This document shows positions 54,062 to 63,901 of a DNA stretch of 64,000 nucleotides, one piece after another. The DNA is from Branchipolynoe longqiensis (Eukaryota; Annelida; Polychaeta; Phyllodocida; Polynoidae). The stretch spans positions 114,184,776-114,248,775 of the forward strand of contig CM059188.1 of the NCBI GenBank assembly GCA_030323885.1. The letters are read 5' to 3'. The notes beneath the pieces are model-generated. The model was given only the letters and a program-made list of their open reading frames with translations, was not told the origin of the DNA and ran no database searches. The position numbers and the translations under genes are program-made. Positions within the stretch are counted from its first letter, which is position 1. Every line of letters starts with the position of its first letter.

Positions 54062-54694
54062 ATATTGTAAAATATTCCGATATCGGGCAGAGGGGAATGC
54101 AATTGTTTTATATGTTATTTGTTATGCCTAGCCAGGTGATTTTCAATTCAATTCGTTTATTTTAACTCTCTGCAAGGTATGTTTACAATAAACTGAGGTG
54201 ATACAATAAATGCATACAAATTCCTTACAGACAGAAAGGATCCCAGAAAAGCGATGCTTATCTAGCTGGTCTCCATAACCTTGTATATATCTGAATATAT
54301 ATATTTTGGTTGGGTTATATCTGTGTTTCATGGACATAGGGAGTGCTGGCAGGCCTGAGTGTAGTTGCACTCAGGACCTGGCCCTTCTGCCAGTAGGGGT
54401 CAACACAATCACGCTGTGAGTAGCAGCCAGGACAAGGTTGATTGTGGCCAGGCAGCCACTGTTGTTGGGCCGACTACTAGCTGGCCATGGAGACCAAAAA
54501 CGCTGTTCTCCTATTGGGTGACAGGGGTTTTGTGACACCCTACCAGGGAACCTTGGAACTATTTAAATAAAGATAGAGGGCTCGTTCTCTTTTACTTCTC
54601 TTCACTCTTACTTTCTCTTTCTTCTTGTCTGTATTGTTTTCCCTTACAGCGTATACTTGCACAGCCACATATCCAGGTACCAACTCTACAATAT
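54062..54694 (+). mobile_element. Solo LTR, 625 bp, target duplication ATAT (copy 4)
   Basis: LTR 54066-54690, TGTAAAATATTCCGATATCG to CCAACTCTACA, flanked by ATAT at 54062-54065 and 54691-54694. Contains TTTAAATAAAGATAG (polyadenylation-like) and a C/T-rich CTCTTCACTCTTACTTTC run before the end. Longer and diverged in the middle from copies 1-3, so probably a sister subfamily. Removing it joins two parts of the pseudogene in frame. Confidence 0.9.
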
Positions 54695-55333
54695 GACAAC
54701 TTGTTTGATATCATGCGAGAGGAAGTGATAGCATCACCTAATGGCAATGCCATCGATAGCTTAGGCTTAGCACACAAACTGATACAGATGATGCAATCAT
54801 ATGGTGTATCCAATGTGAAATAATCTACGAAGAATCGCATAAGAAAAGCGAAGAATGAAGTTGGAAATAGCATCCATATCTTTCCTGATGACTAAGGGAA
54901 GCTCATATTACGTGACAGTATGAGCATTTATGAACTGGCTGAAACTTAAAAGGTTTCATGCTGCAATACGTGAATTCGAGACACTGAAGATCAAATAACC
55001 AGCAGTGATCTAAGAAACACCAAAGCACTAAAAGAATGCAAAAAGAAAATTAAGAAAGGCTGGAAATGAGATATAGATAATGAAATGTATTCTAAGTAAT
55101 AGATCAGTGAGTTATCCATAAAACATCACAAACCAATAGGAGACACAATACTAAACAAACTATGCACAAAATACCATCTAAAACCAAACGAATTTGAAAC
55201 TCCCCAATTTTACACCATAAACAAGTTCCCAGAAATTATTGATGAAGGAAATAAATCCACATGGATTATGACCACCACTGTACAGGGCGAAAACAAGAGA
55301 ATGCACTTAACCGCTCTGAGCAGAATTAACACA

Positions 55334-55675
55334 TGATCACCAAACGATCATGGGTTGTCTCTAACCTAATTTTGGTAGATTGTGGGTTTCGAACGCATGG
55401 ATTCAAACTTTAATCGAGTCAAACCAATGACTTAAAAATTGATACTTGTCGCTTCCTAGCCAGACGCTCAGCATTATTAGGATAGGGCAAGGACTGGTTG
55501 GCTTAGTGTCAGTGACTGAGTGGGATATCAGGTCATGGTGCTGGTGGCCTAATCTCCCAGTGGGAAAGCACTATAAAGTTGCTATGAGTGTGCACTGTCA
55601 CAAGTCTGTACCCGTCCTGATATGACTTTAGTTGTTGCCATGACGTAAAAGTCCATCAAACAACCACAACAAGTG
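55334..55675 (+). mobile_element. SINE family A
   Basis: ATCACCAAACGATCATGGGT (damaged head), GATTCAAACTTTAATCGAGT, body, TTGCCATGACGTAAAAGTCC. Confidence 0.87.
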
Positions 55676-55837
55676 GGAAGTTCATGGGCTGTTTTTGACC
55701 TAATTAATTCTCACGACGACAAATTAGCGGGAAGTATGTAGCTTCATTAACAACATCTGGTGATGTTAGCAATGAGTGGCACCCACCTAATTCCACAGAT
55801 ACCTCTGGTCTCTTCAGTAGCCTCTGGTTGCTAGGGA

Positions 55838-56168
55838 GCGGGACGTAGCTCAGGCAGTAGCGTGTCCACCTGTGAAGGTGTGGGTCATCCTATCGATCCT
55901 GCTCAGTGGACACATTTGCAGTTTGGGCTATTTTCCATTCCAACCAGTGGTCCACAACTGGTTCATCAAAGGATGTGGTATGTGCTGTCCTGTCTGTGAG
56001 AAAGTGCATATAAAAGACCCCTTGGTGCTTATTGGAAAGAGTAGCCTATGTAGCATCAGTGGGTTTCCTCCAAAGAAATATGTCAGAATGACCATATGTT
56101 TGATGTCCAATAGCTGATGATAAAACCAATGTGCTCTAGAGGTGTCGTTTAATAAAACAAACTTTCCT
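55838..56168 (+). mobile_element. SINE family B, full length
   Basis: GGAGCGGGACGTAGCTCAGG, GGTGTGGGTCATCCTATCGA, full body, GTCGTTTAATAAAACAAACT. Its 3' end with about 27 bp of flank is duplicated at 57106-57143. Confidence 0.92.
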
Positions 56169-56243
56169 GGTTGCTAGCAGCATTCAGAAGTCAGGCCAAG
56201 TCCAACACGTACGGAAATGGCAGCTGAATCCTACACAAACTCA

Positions 56244-56455
56244 ATCAGTAGAGCGTACGCCTGGTAGGTCCTGGGTTTCGAACCCCCCTGGTTCGAACCC
56301 AGGCCGAGTCAAACCAATGACTTAAAAATTGATACTTGTCGCTACCTAGCCTGGCATTCGACATTACTGGGATAGGGCAAGGAACAGTGGAATAAGGAAA
56401 ACCAAATGTCCACGATTGAAATTTCCCCTGCTTAATCAACTAATGTACCTCAGAA
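56244..56455 (+). mobile_element. SINE family A variant with the alternative 3' tail
   Basis: CAATCAGTAGAGCGTACGCC and GGTTCGAACCCAGGCCGAGT head, ATTGATACTTGTCGCTACCT, then GGGCAAGGAACAGTGGAAT and the tail TTTCCCCTGCTTAATCAACT with AATGTACC. Confidence 0.85.
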
Positions 56456-56490
56456 AAAAACAAAGAACAACCGACCAAAAAAAGGGCTGC

Positions 56491-56838
56491 TTAAAGTTGC
56501 ATGGTTTTGAGTTTTTGTAATTTTTTAGATAAATATATTAGGTTGATCATTATAATCTATCTTACTTGAGCTTGAAATAACTTTGATTTTAAGTGGCTAA
56601 TTTTGGAGATATTTGAATTGAAAACATGCCAAGTTAAGTTTTGCAAGCACGTCAACACTCTGACGTCATGAGCTTCAGTAGTAACAGGTTCTATTGAATT
56701 GATGTGATATTCCCTTCTATGTGGCAACAAACGCTTAATAACTGCATCAGTATCTAAGTTGGATATGTAGAATCAAAGGTAGGTTAGTGTTTTTGTTCAG
56801 AAAATTTGATAATTTCATCAGACTATGCAGCTTTAGCA
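56491..56838. mobile_element. Family E MITE, complete
   Basis: CTTAAAGTTGCATGGTTTTG at the left (the AGTCCGATG part deleted) and CATCAGACTATGCAGCTTTA at the right, typical interior. Confidence 0.85.
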
Positions 56839-56970
56839 ATCCATGAGATAAAAAGCCGGAAGGCTGGGGTATTGAATTCATTTACACTCAAATATGCTTG
56901 TTTATCATAGCCCATTATTTTTTAGTGGTGAATTCAGGAAATAATGTAGCTTAATGCACCTTACAAGTTT

Positions 56971-57415
56971 AAAGCTGCATTGTCCGATGAAGCATCAACT
57001 TTTCAACACCACTACATTCAGCTAGATTTGATTCTACATATCAAACTTGGATATTGATAAACTTATTAAGCATTTAAGGTCATATCTGGACCATATATAA
57101 CAAAACAAACTTTCCTGGTTGCTAGCAGCATTCAGAAGTCAGGACACAAATTTACATCTCTACTAGCTAGGATAGGGCCATAGAAGGACATACTGAGTCA
57201 ATTTAATGAAAACATGTTCCTACACAAGCCTATGGTGTTTGAGCTTTAGCATGCTTCCCAAAATTAATTGTGCATGGCTGTACTTCAAATATCTCAAAAG
57301 TTAGCCATTCAAAACTAAATTTACTTCAAACTAAAGTTAGGTAGAATACAATAATCAACTTAATATTTTTCTCACAAAACTGATAGTAACTCCAAACCAT
57401 CGGACTATGCAACTG
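56971..57415. mobile_element. Family E MITE with a captured duplicate segment
   Basis: TTTAAAGCTGCATTGTCCGA to CCATCGGACTATGCAACTGT. About 57076-57180 is foreign: AAGGTCATATCTGGACC (SINE A piece) then AAACAAACTTTCCTGGTTGC and TAGCAGCATTCAGAAGTCAG, which copies 56153-56193, then CTAGGATAGGGCCA. Confidence 0.8.
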
Positions 57416-57905
57416 TCGTGGGGGTGATGAAAACGGGAAATATTGCGCGGGACTCGAACCCACATCTCTTTGCATTCCGGGCCAGTGTGCTAACCATTAC
57501 ACCACCTAGGCTCCCTGATATCAACACACTACCCACGCCTACCTGTCTATGCGGCTCCTTGCCTGAGAGGTCAGTGCAGACCACTACACTCATCCCCCTA
57601 GAAATGTAAGTCTTTTAATGCTTACAATTACATACATACAGGCAATGGACTTACACATACACAGGGTAGGTTCAACAACTATACAGCGCGTAGCCTGTAC
57701 AGGATCATGGTCACGGGAACCAGTGCCGTGGGGGTGATGAAAATGGGAAATATTGTGCCTAGAGCGGGACTTGAACCCACATCTCTTTGCATTCCGGGCC
57801 AGTGTGCTAACCATTACACCACCTAGGCTCCCTGATATCAACACACTACCCACGCCTACCTGTCTATGCGGCTCCTTGCCTGAGAGGTCAGTGCAGACCA
57901 CTACA
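57413..57905 (-). mobile_element. SINE family D, tandem pair
   Basis: Two head units repeat with about 310-bp spacing: GGGGGTGATGAAAA(C/T)GGGAA, GAACCCACATCTCTTTGCAT, CATTACACCACCTAGGCTCC and GCGGCTCCTTGCCTGAGAGG at 57417-57590 and 57728-57905. Between them is the body AATGCTTACAATTACATAC...GTTCAACAACTATACAG. GAACCCACA with CATTACACCACC is a tRNA-like B-box/A-box arrangement on the minus strand. Confidence 0.8.
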
Positions 57906-58531
57906 CAACTTTAAACGAGACCTTTCTGTGGCTGCCATTTTTTGTTGTTGCATTTTCTCTAATTTGACCAACTTTCAATCACGTGTTAGGTGTGTGTGGG
58001 TGAGGGGGGCGGGGGGAGGCGGTCCCCATGCGGCAGCATGGATGCGCCGAATCAGCCAATCAGTAGTCAGATCAAGAACACGTGGCCTGCACCTTCTATG
58101 TTTGTGTTCATATCACCATAGTAACGCCTACCAGCTTCTTGTTTTAGTTTATTAATAGACTCATTTTGTAAATGGTAGCTTTCGGATTGTATGCGGTATG
58201 CGAATGCAACAAAAGATGGAAAAGCATGTAAATGCACGGCGGTGCTTCCATATGTCCGGTTGCGAATGTGAATGCGAATGCTTTGACAGCAAAGTGGATC
58301 GCTCAATGGACCGATCGGGGCGAGTGCGAATGCGAATGCGAATGGCATGCCACATACTATCTACAGAATTTTAGCTTCATGGTTAGGGTTGGGGCTAAAG
58401 TCCCAATAGACCGCATGCTAAAGTAAGTAGCACTGCTTGAATTATGCAAATTACTCGATCTGTCATGTCGTTTTTCAATTACACTAATCTGACAACAACA
58501 ACAACAAAACTTTTTTTTGTTTGTCTTTCAG

Positions 58532-58700
58532 CATACACGGCTACGTGCAGGTGACACATCGGAGTAACATCAAGAAGCCGCTGTGGGTCGACGTGACAGA
58601 CGCGCCGGAAACGTGGGGGGACGACAGCGTGGGGCAGGGCTCGTACGACCTCATTCTCTGTATTAACATGATCCATATCTCAGAGTGGGCCGCTTCACAG
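58532..58700 (+). CDS. METTL26: METTL26-like methyltransferase, exon 3
   Basis: A 169-nt exon. Acceptor: long T-rich tract then CTTTCAG, ending at 58531. Donor: TCACAG|GTGGGT at 58701. The first base finishes the serine codon from exon 2; then 56 full codons follow, so it ends in phase 0. It encodes IHGYVQVTHRSN, PLWVDVTDAPETWG, and SYDLILCINMIHISEW, matching the family's middle region, where the LxLDVT and LxLCINMxHxS segments sit on consecutive strands of the Rossmann fold. In the family the next residues begin a GLF segment and the protein is about 200 aa, so at least one further exon is expected. I searched by eye to 64000 and did not find it. Confidence 0.95.
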
Positions 58701-58875
58701 GTGGGTCGGCTTACTCTCTTCACCATTGTCAATATAGCTAAAGAACTTTTTTGTTAAAATTTTTGTTTTTGTTTTTCGTTTTATAAATGAATTTTCGGCG
58801 GTAGAATGAGTGGGGGGGGGGGGGCGTGGTGTGTGCACAGACGGGTGGCGCCCCCCAACGGATCTGGGGATGAGT

Positions 58876-59245
58876 AGGATGGCCAGCACCATGACCCGAT
58901 ATCCTACCCAGTCATATTACCTTGACCCTGAGCTAACCAGTTCTTGCACTATCCTAGTAATGGTTGGTTGGTTCGTTTTTGGAGTATTATGTCCTGGCAA
59001 CATCTAAGGTCATATCAGGACTGGGCACCTACTTGTGACAGTGCAGTCATGGCGAATTTATAGTGCTGCCACATTGGGAGACCAGGCTGCCAGTGATATC
59101 CCACTCAGTCACATTATGCTGATACTGAGCTAACCAGTCCTTGCCCTATCCTAGTAATGCCGACCGCCAGGCTACGTAACAAGTGCCAGTTTTGACTGAG
59201 CCAGATTTCAAACTCCCGACGTTCCGCACGGGAAGCCTGCGTTAT
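58876..59245 (-). mobile_element. SINE family A: a fragment then a full body copy
   Basis: 58878-58962: GCCAGCACCATGACCCGATA to CTATCCTAGTAATGG. 58963-59245: TTGGTTGGTTCGTTTTTGG to CACGGGAAGCCTGCG. Confidence 0.82.
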
Positions 59246-59404
59246 GTTATTTGAAAAACTAAACCAAACCAAAAATGCCAATGAAAATAGCAATACTCTG
59301 AGAGTATTGTGTCCAATTACCGATAGACCTACTGGATATTGCTGATACTTTATCCTGCTCTTCTATATATCATTATTACACTGGAAAAACACAACCATGA
59401 AGTA

Positions 59405-59508
59405 CTCGGTACCCGTCCTGATATGACCTTAGAATAGATGTTGCTAGGACGTAAAACAACAACAAACAAAGAAACTAAAGAGGAAGCTTAAACACAAGCA
59501 TAGTGATA

Positions 59509-59561
<53 letters not shown>

Positions 59562-60055
59562 CCTCTTCTTTGATGCAGGCTTGTGGTAGCCTGTACAAAG
59601 CTCGTAGCTCGCAGCTCTAGTGACTTTTCTACTTGTTGTTTTGTATTTTTCTACATAATCAGAAGCTAGTATTCTGAGGTGTGTTTCTCTTCTAGTTTCG
59701 AGCATGCAAATAGTAGCCTGTTTGTGCTATTATTTGGAATGTTTTCACTTTTGGTTTCCATGTCACAAAAATGGTGCACGAGTTTCCGAGAATGACCCAA
59801 TAACTAGCTAACATGAACGGAAGCACGTGACAGCTGCCTAGCTTGGTATATCAGGTGATACACAGACTTTTTCGTCGATAGAATAAAACGCTATTGCAAT
59901 AAAAACCTGATGATATAAAATGCTGTACAACAAGCGGTCTGGTCTCCCAGTGGGGCAGCACTATAAGGTCACCATGAGTGTGCACTGTCACAAGACGGTA
60001 CCTGTCCTGATATGGCCTTAGATGTTGCCAGGACATAAAACTCCCGACAACAAAC
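59405..60055 (+). mobile_element. SINE family A tails and an (ATT)n tract
   Basis: 59408-59470: GGTACCCGTCCTGATATGAC to ACGTAAAACAACAACAAAC. 59512-59561: (TTA)n. 59940-60052: GGTCTCCCAGTGGGGCAGC to GGACATAAAACTCCCGAC. 59566-59930 is otherwise unrecognised. Confidence 0.75.
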
Positions 60056-60248
60056 CTGATGGGGATTTAGTGCTGACGGGCACCACCGAATGTAATTATC
60101 GATTATGAAGGTGACCCTGTAAAGTGTAAGGTAGATTGCCTGGGAACGCAGCAAAGAGCCACAGTAATTGCCTCACGTGTAGCATAAGCTACGTCATATC
60201 CGCTTTCAACAGGTAAAGTCTGGGTGTTGTGGACAGGGTTCTCTCGGC

Positions 60249-61037
60249 TTAAAGTTGCATTGTCTGATGGTTTTGGTTTGGGCTATTTTCCATTCCAACC
60301 AGCGGTCCACAACTGGTTCATCAAAGGCTGTGGTATGTAATGTCCTGTCTATGGGAAAGTGCATATAAAAGACCCCTTGCTATTTATCGGAAAGAGTAGC
60401 CTATGTGGCGGCAGCGGGTTTCCTCCAAAGAAGTAATGTCAGAATGACCATGTGTTTTACGTCCTAGCAACATCTATTCTAATGTCATATCAGGACGGGT
60501 ACCGAGTTGTGACAGTGCACACTCATGGCAACTTTATAATGCTTCCCCACTAACTCGATATCCCACTCACATTATCCTGACACAGAGCTGAACAGTCCTT
60601 GCCCTATCCTATTAATGCAGAGTGACCAATAGCCGATGATAAAAATCAATGTGCTCTAGAGGCGTCGTTACATTAAAACAAGCTTTCCTTTTAGTCTGAT
60701 GATTTTGAGTTTCTGTCGTTTTTCTGACATACATATATTAAATTGAGTGCTATAATCTACCTTACTTTAGTTTGAAATTATTTTATTTTAAATGGCTAAC
60801 TTTTGAGATATTTGAAGTGCAAACATCTCAAATTAGTTTTGGCAAGCACGCCAAAACACTGACACCATAGGCTTCAGCAGTAACAGGTTTGATTAAATTG
60901 GCTCAGTATGCCCTGCTAAATGGCAACAAATGCTTAATAAGTGCATCAATATTAAAGTTTTAAATATGCAGAATCAAATCTAGATAATTGTTTTGGTTTT
61001 GAAAATTTGATGCTCCATCGGACTATGCGGGTTTAAT
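60249..61037. mobile_element. Three-layer nest: family E MITE, SINE B inside it, SINE A inside that
   Basis: MITE pieces: CTTAAAGTTGCATTGTCTGA (60249-60278) and TAGTCTGATGATTTTGAG to CTCCATCGGACTATGCGGG (60692-61035). SINE B: 60280-60450 and 60626-60690. SINE A (minus, partial): about 60453-60620. TGACCA lies at both sides of SINE A. Confidence 0.88.
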
Positions 61038-61079
61038 AAGCCTGTCGTAGCCACAGCGACAATTCATCTGGAACCCTGT

Positions 61080-61735
61080 TGATCTCTTATTTACCAGCTA
61101 TTTCAGAGAGGTTACATACTGTGGATTTTATTGTTGGGAGGGCGGAGTGGGGGGGGGGACGACTTCCCCACCCCCATTTCCCCACTTCCAGCCATGTTAG
61201 GTAGGTTAACTAACTGGGTGTTTTTTTTGGGTGGGGGTAGGGGGGGTAGATTTCCTCCTTCCTATCCACACCCAAACACTCTAGCTACGGCCCTGGACAT
61301 GGACTGTTCAAGGCACTAGCATTATTGTCTAGTGCGCAGGCTTCCCGTGAGGAAGGTTGGGAGTTCGATTCCAGGTCGAGTTAAACCAATGACTTATAAA
61401 AGGAGTTAAACCAATGACTTATAAGGACTGGTTAGCTCAGTATCAGGATAATGTGGCTGAGTGGGATATCAGGTCATGCTGCTGACGGCCTGATTTCCTA
61501 GTGGGGAAGCATGCACTATAAAGTTGCCATGAGTGTGCACTGTCACAAATCGGTACCCGTCCTGATATTAACTTAGATGTTGCCAGGACGTAAAATATCA
61601 ACAACCAACCGACCATAAGTGGGTTTTTATTTTTTAGGGGAGTGGGGCGGTAGAGGGCGGAGATTACCTCTCCCCTCACCCACCCCACACACCCTAGCTA
61701 CGGCCCTGTGCATTGACTGTTCAATGTACTAGCAT
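61080..61735. repeat. CTACGGCCCTG-type units flanking a SINE A copy
   Basis: 61085-61325 and 61621-61735 both contain a G-rich run with TTTTTT, a C-rich run, then CTAGCTACGGCCCTG and GACTGTTCAA(G/T)G(C/T)ACTAGCAT. The second repeats the end of the first. Between them, 61310-61612, is a SINE A copy on the + strand (GGGAGTTCGATTCCAGGTCG to GACGTAAAATATCAACAACC). Related to 27955-28285. Confidence 0.7.
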
Positions 61736-61908
61736 CACTGTGGTTATAAGGCTAAGTCCATGTGACAAGTCACCGCATTGTAAGGTTTCCACCTCTGCCC
61801 ACGCAGTCACCACCGCGCCTTCTGCGGGTTCTCTCTGGTCACACCTGGAAATCTTCGAGTAGGATTTTAGTTGCACTCACTGCTGTGATTATACATAATA
61901 GTGAAACC

Positions 61909-62222
61909 ATACGCAGTGGCCGAATCAGCAGAACGCAGGCCTCCCATGTGGGAGATCAGGAATTTGATTCTCAGTCGAGTCAAACCAATGACTTATAGAA
62001 TTGATACTTCTCGCTTCCTAGCTTGGCGCTAGACATTAATAGGATAGGGCAAGGACTGGTTTACTCAGTGTCAGTCTCAGTGACTGAGTGGGATATTGGG
62101 TCATGTTGCTGGCGGCCTGATTTCCCAATGGGAAAGCACTGTAAAGTCGCCATGAGTGTGCACTGTCACAAGTCAGTACCCTTTCTGATTTGACCTTAGA
62201 TGTTGCCAGGACGTAAAATTCT
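61909..62222 (+). mobile_element. SINE family A, first head type
   Basis: CGCAGTGGCCGAATCAGCAG, TTTGATTCTCAGTCGAGTCA, body to TGTTGCCAGGACGTAAAATTC, then directly into a family C SINE. Confidence 0.9.
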
Positions 62223-62540
62223 GGTGTTCTCTGTTATGGAGTGGTTAGAGTGTCTGACTTTTTTCTATGTCGGACTCCTAATCTGAAGGTCAGTGGTTCG
62301 ATTCCCTGTGCCCCACCTCTGCCAATTTGGATTTCCACCGCTGGGTATAACTTACAGCGTCATCAAAGGCCAGTTGCTCTCATACCATGTCTATGTGGTC
62401 TGGGAGGCTAAAAATCCCTTGGGTCGGTAAAAGTGTAGGCTCGGGCTTTCTATCGACAAACTGTCTAATGGTGAAAACAAGTCTATTCAGACTTATCCAT
62501 GATAGGCCGTATAAATCTTCAAGAAGAAAAAAAGAAAACA
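62222..62540 (+). mobile_element. SINE family C, full length
   Basis: TGTTATGGAGTGGTTAGAGT, GTGGTTCGATTCCCTGTGCC, CAGTTGCTCTCATACCATGT, ATCTTCAAGAAG then A-rich tail. Confidence 0.92.
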
Positions 62541-62610
62541 TAATAGTACAACAGTGTGCATGTATTGTTGCTGCTGTGCACTAACGGGTATGTGCCTAGC
62601 CATCAAGCAG

Positions 62611-62955
62611 CGCCCCCTTCAGTGCTGTAGGTTGGTTGGTTGTTGTAGTTTTACGTCCTGGCAACACCTAGGGTCATATCAGGACGGGTATACGACTTGT
62701 GACAGTGTGCTGCTCCACTGGGAAATCAGGCTGCTGTCACAAAGAACTGATATTCCACTCAGTCGAATTATCCTGACACTGAGCTAACCAGTTCTTGCCT
62801 TATCCTATTAATGCTGAGTGCCAAGCTAGGAAGCAACAAGTATCAATTTGATAAGTCATTCTTTTGACTCGACTGGGAACCGAACACCCGACCTTCTGCA
62901 CTCGAGCCCGCGTTCTACTGACTCGGCCACTGCGCCCCCTTCAGTGCTGTAGGTA
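62611..62955 (-). mobile_element. SINE family A, full length, long flanking duplication
   Basis: GTTGGTTGGTTGTTGTAG to ACTCGGCCACTGCGCC. GCGCCCCCTTCAGTGCTGTA occurs at both junctions (62610 and 62932), a target duplication of about 20 bp, part of which may belong to the SINE end. Confidence 0.9.
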
Positions 62956-63139
62956 GGTGATGTGTCCGATACACCACTCCTGGACTGTGGTGCACCTCGT
63001 CACTGTCACTGTCACTGGCCGGCACGTGATCTAAGGCAGTTTGGTAGGTTGGACATATCAGTATTGACAAGTTCTTGGGAAACCCTAATAGATCCAGAGA
63101 AACACTGTCAACATCAGCCAACAACCAAACAGTTCCCAG

Positions 63140-63520
63140 GCTTCTGTGTTTCCAATACCAGGTCGGTGTCTGAGAGAGGTCTCCTATTCCGCAATACACC
63201 GGTGTCTGAGGGAGGCCTCTAATACTATTCCATACTGGTGTCCTGGGGAGGTCTCCAATGGCATACTGGTGTCTGAGGGAGCTCTCTAATAGCATACTGG
63301 TGTCTGAGGAAGGTCTCCAATACCAGTGTTACCAGTGTCTGAGGGAGGTCTCCAATTCTGTATCACACTGGTGTCTGAGGGATGCCTCTAATACTATGTA
63401 ATACTGATGTCTGAGGGAGGCCTACAATATGATGCCTTATTGGTGTCTTAGGGAGGTCTCCAATACCATGAATTACTGGTGTGAGGGAGGTCTACAATAC
63501 CTTCCTGGTCTCTGAGTAAG
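63140..63520. repeat. 31-bp minisatellite (CTGGTGTCTGAGGGAGG TCTCCAATACCATA)
   Basis: About ten to twelve diverged units; GGTGTCTGAGGGAGG is the best conserved part. Confidence 0.88.
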
Positions 63521-63598
63521 GCGCCGTTATCGTGCAAGCATTTGGAGTAAGAGTAGATGGGTGAGGTACATCCAAATTGAAGTAAGGCCGGCTCCCCA

Positions 63599-63850
63599 GG
63601 CAGGGTTGCCAACCCTTATGGTTTTGCCATAAGGTGTACAATATTTGATGTCCCCATCATCACCTTATGCCGATCTTCTGGTTTTTCATTTAGTAATATA
63701 TCAATCTTACGGATTATTGTGTCCAAAATGCACCACAGAGCATCTAAGATTTTAAAATTGTCCTGGGCGGAGCACCTCAACACCCACCTCCCAATATAAC
63801 ATCCCTTAAGATCTTCCGGTTTTTCATTTTCCAATGTTGGCAACCCTGCC
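63599..63850. mobile_element. hAT-like MITE (GGCAGGGTTGCCAAC ends)
   Basis: Perfect 15-bp inverted ends GGCAGGGTTGCCAAC / GTTGGCAACCCTGCC. CAGGGTTGCCAA is typical of hAT termini. CCCAGG flanks the CAGGG...CCCTG core on both sides. GATCTTC(T/C)GGTTTTTCATTT is repeated inside. Confidence 0.8.
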
Positions 63851-63901
63851 CAGGGCTCATATCTGTTATACCTCATCAACTTCTAGGTGTCTAATATACA
63901 G

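Larger units (their letters stand above)
53348..55330 (+). pseudogene. Decayed member of an uncharacterised multi-copy gene family, interrupted by a SINE and a solo LTR
   Basis: Three coding relics line up in order. 53384-53650: a zinc-knuckle-like VCIFC...MRYVKGTYSRES segment, then, in another frame, IVAIEAHYPNNICSQDYSR. 54016-54065: EETQYFNIEQSSY. 54691-54890: DNLFDIMREEVI, then QMMQSYGVSNVK, then GNSIHIFPDD and GKLILRDSMSIYELAE, with stops between. A further open stretch at about 55105-55325 is unrecognised (NKLCTKYHLKPNEFE). I recall multi-copy predicted proteins in molluscs and cnidarians with the layout CIFC...KGTR, AAEAHYHxxCY, IFPD..GKLL; no domain name. The interruptions are a family C SINE (53690-54005) and a solo LTR (54066-54690). 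Confidence 0.6.
42231..58531 (+). other. Intron 2 of the METTL26-like gene (about 16.3 kb)
   Basis: Bounded by the GTAAGC donor at 42231 and the T-rich/CAG acceptor ending at 58531. It holds two large minisatellites, several MITEs, LINE 3' fragments, a decayed multi-copy gene with a solo LTR in it, and SINEs. Stretches with nothing recognisable include 45560-45910, 46711-46960, 47106-47640, 49570-49902, 52690-53340 and 57930-58440 (the last has GCGAAT-type hexamer runs near 58258-58345). Confidence 0.9.

Noticed and set aside
58232..58426. Considered as a METTL26 exon because of a CTAAAGTAAGT donor-like site
   Set aside because: Its translation does not match the family, and exon 2 already joins exon 3 in phase with no residues missing.
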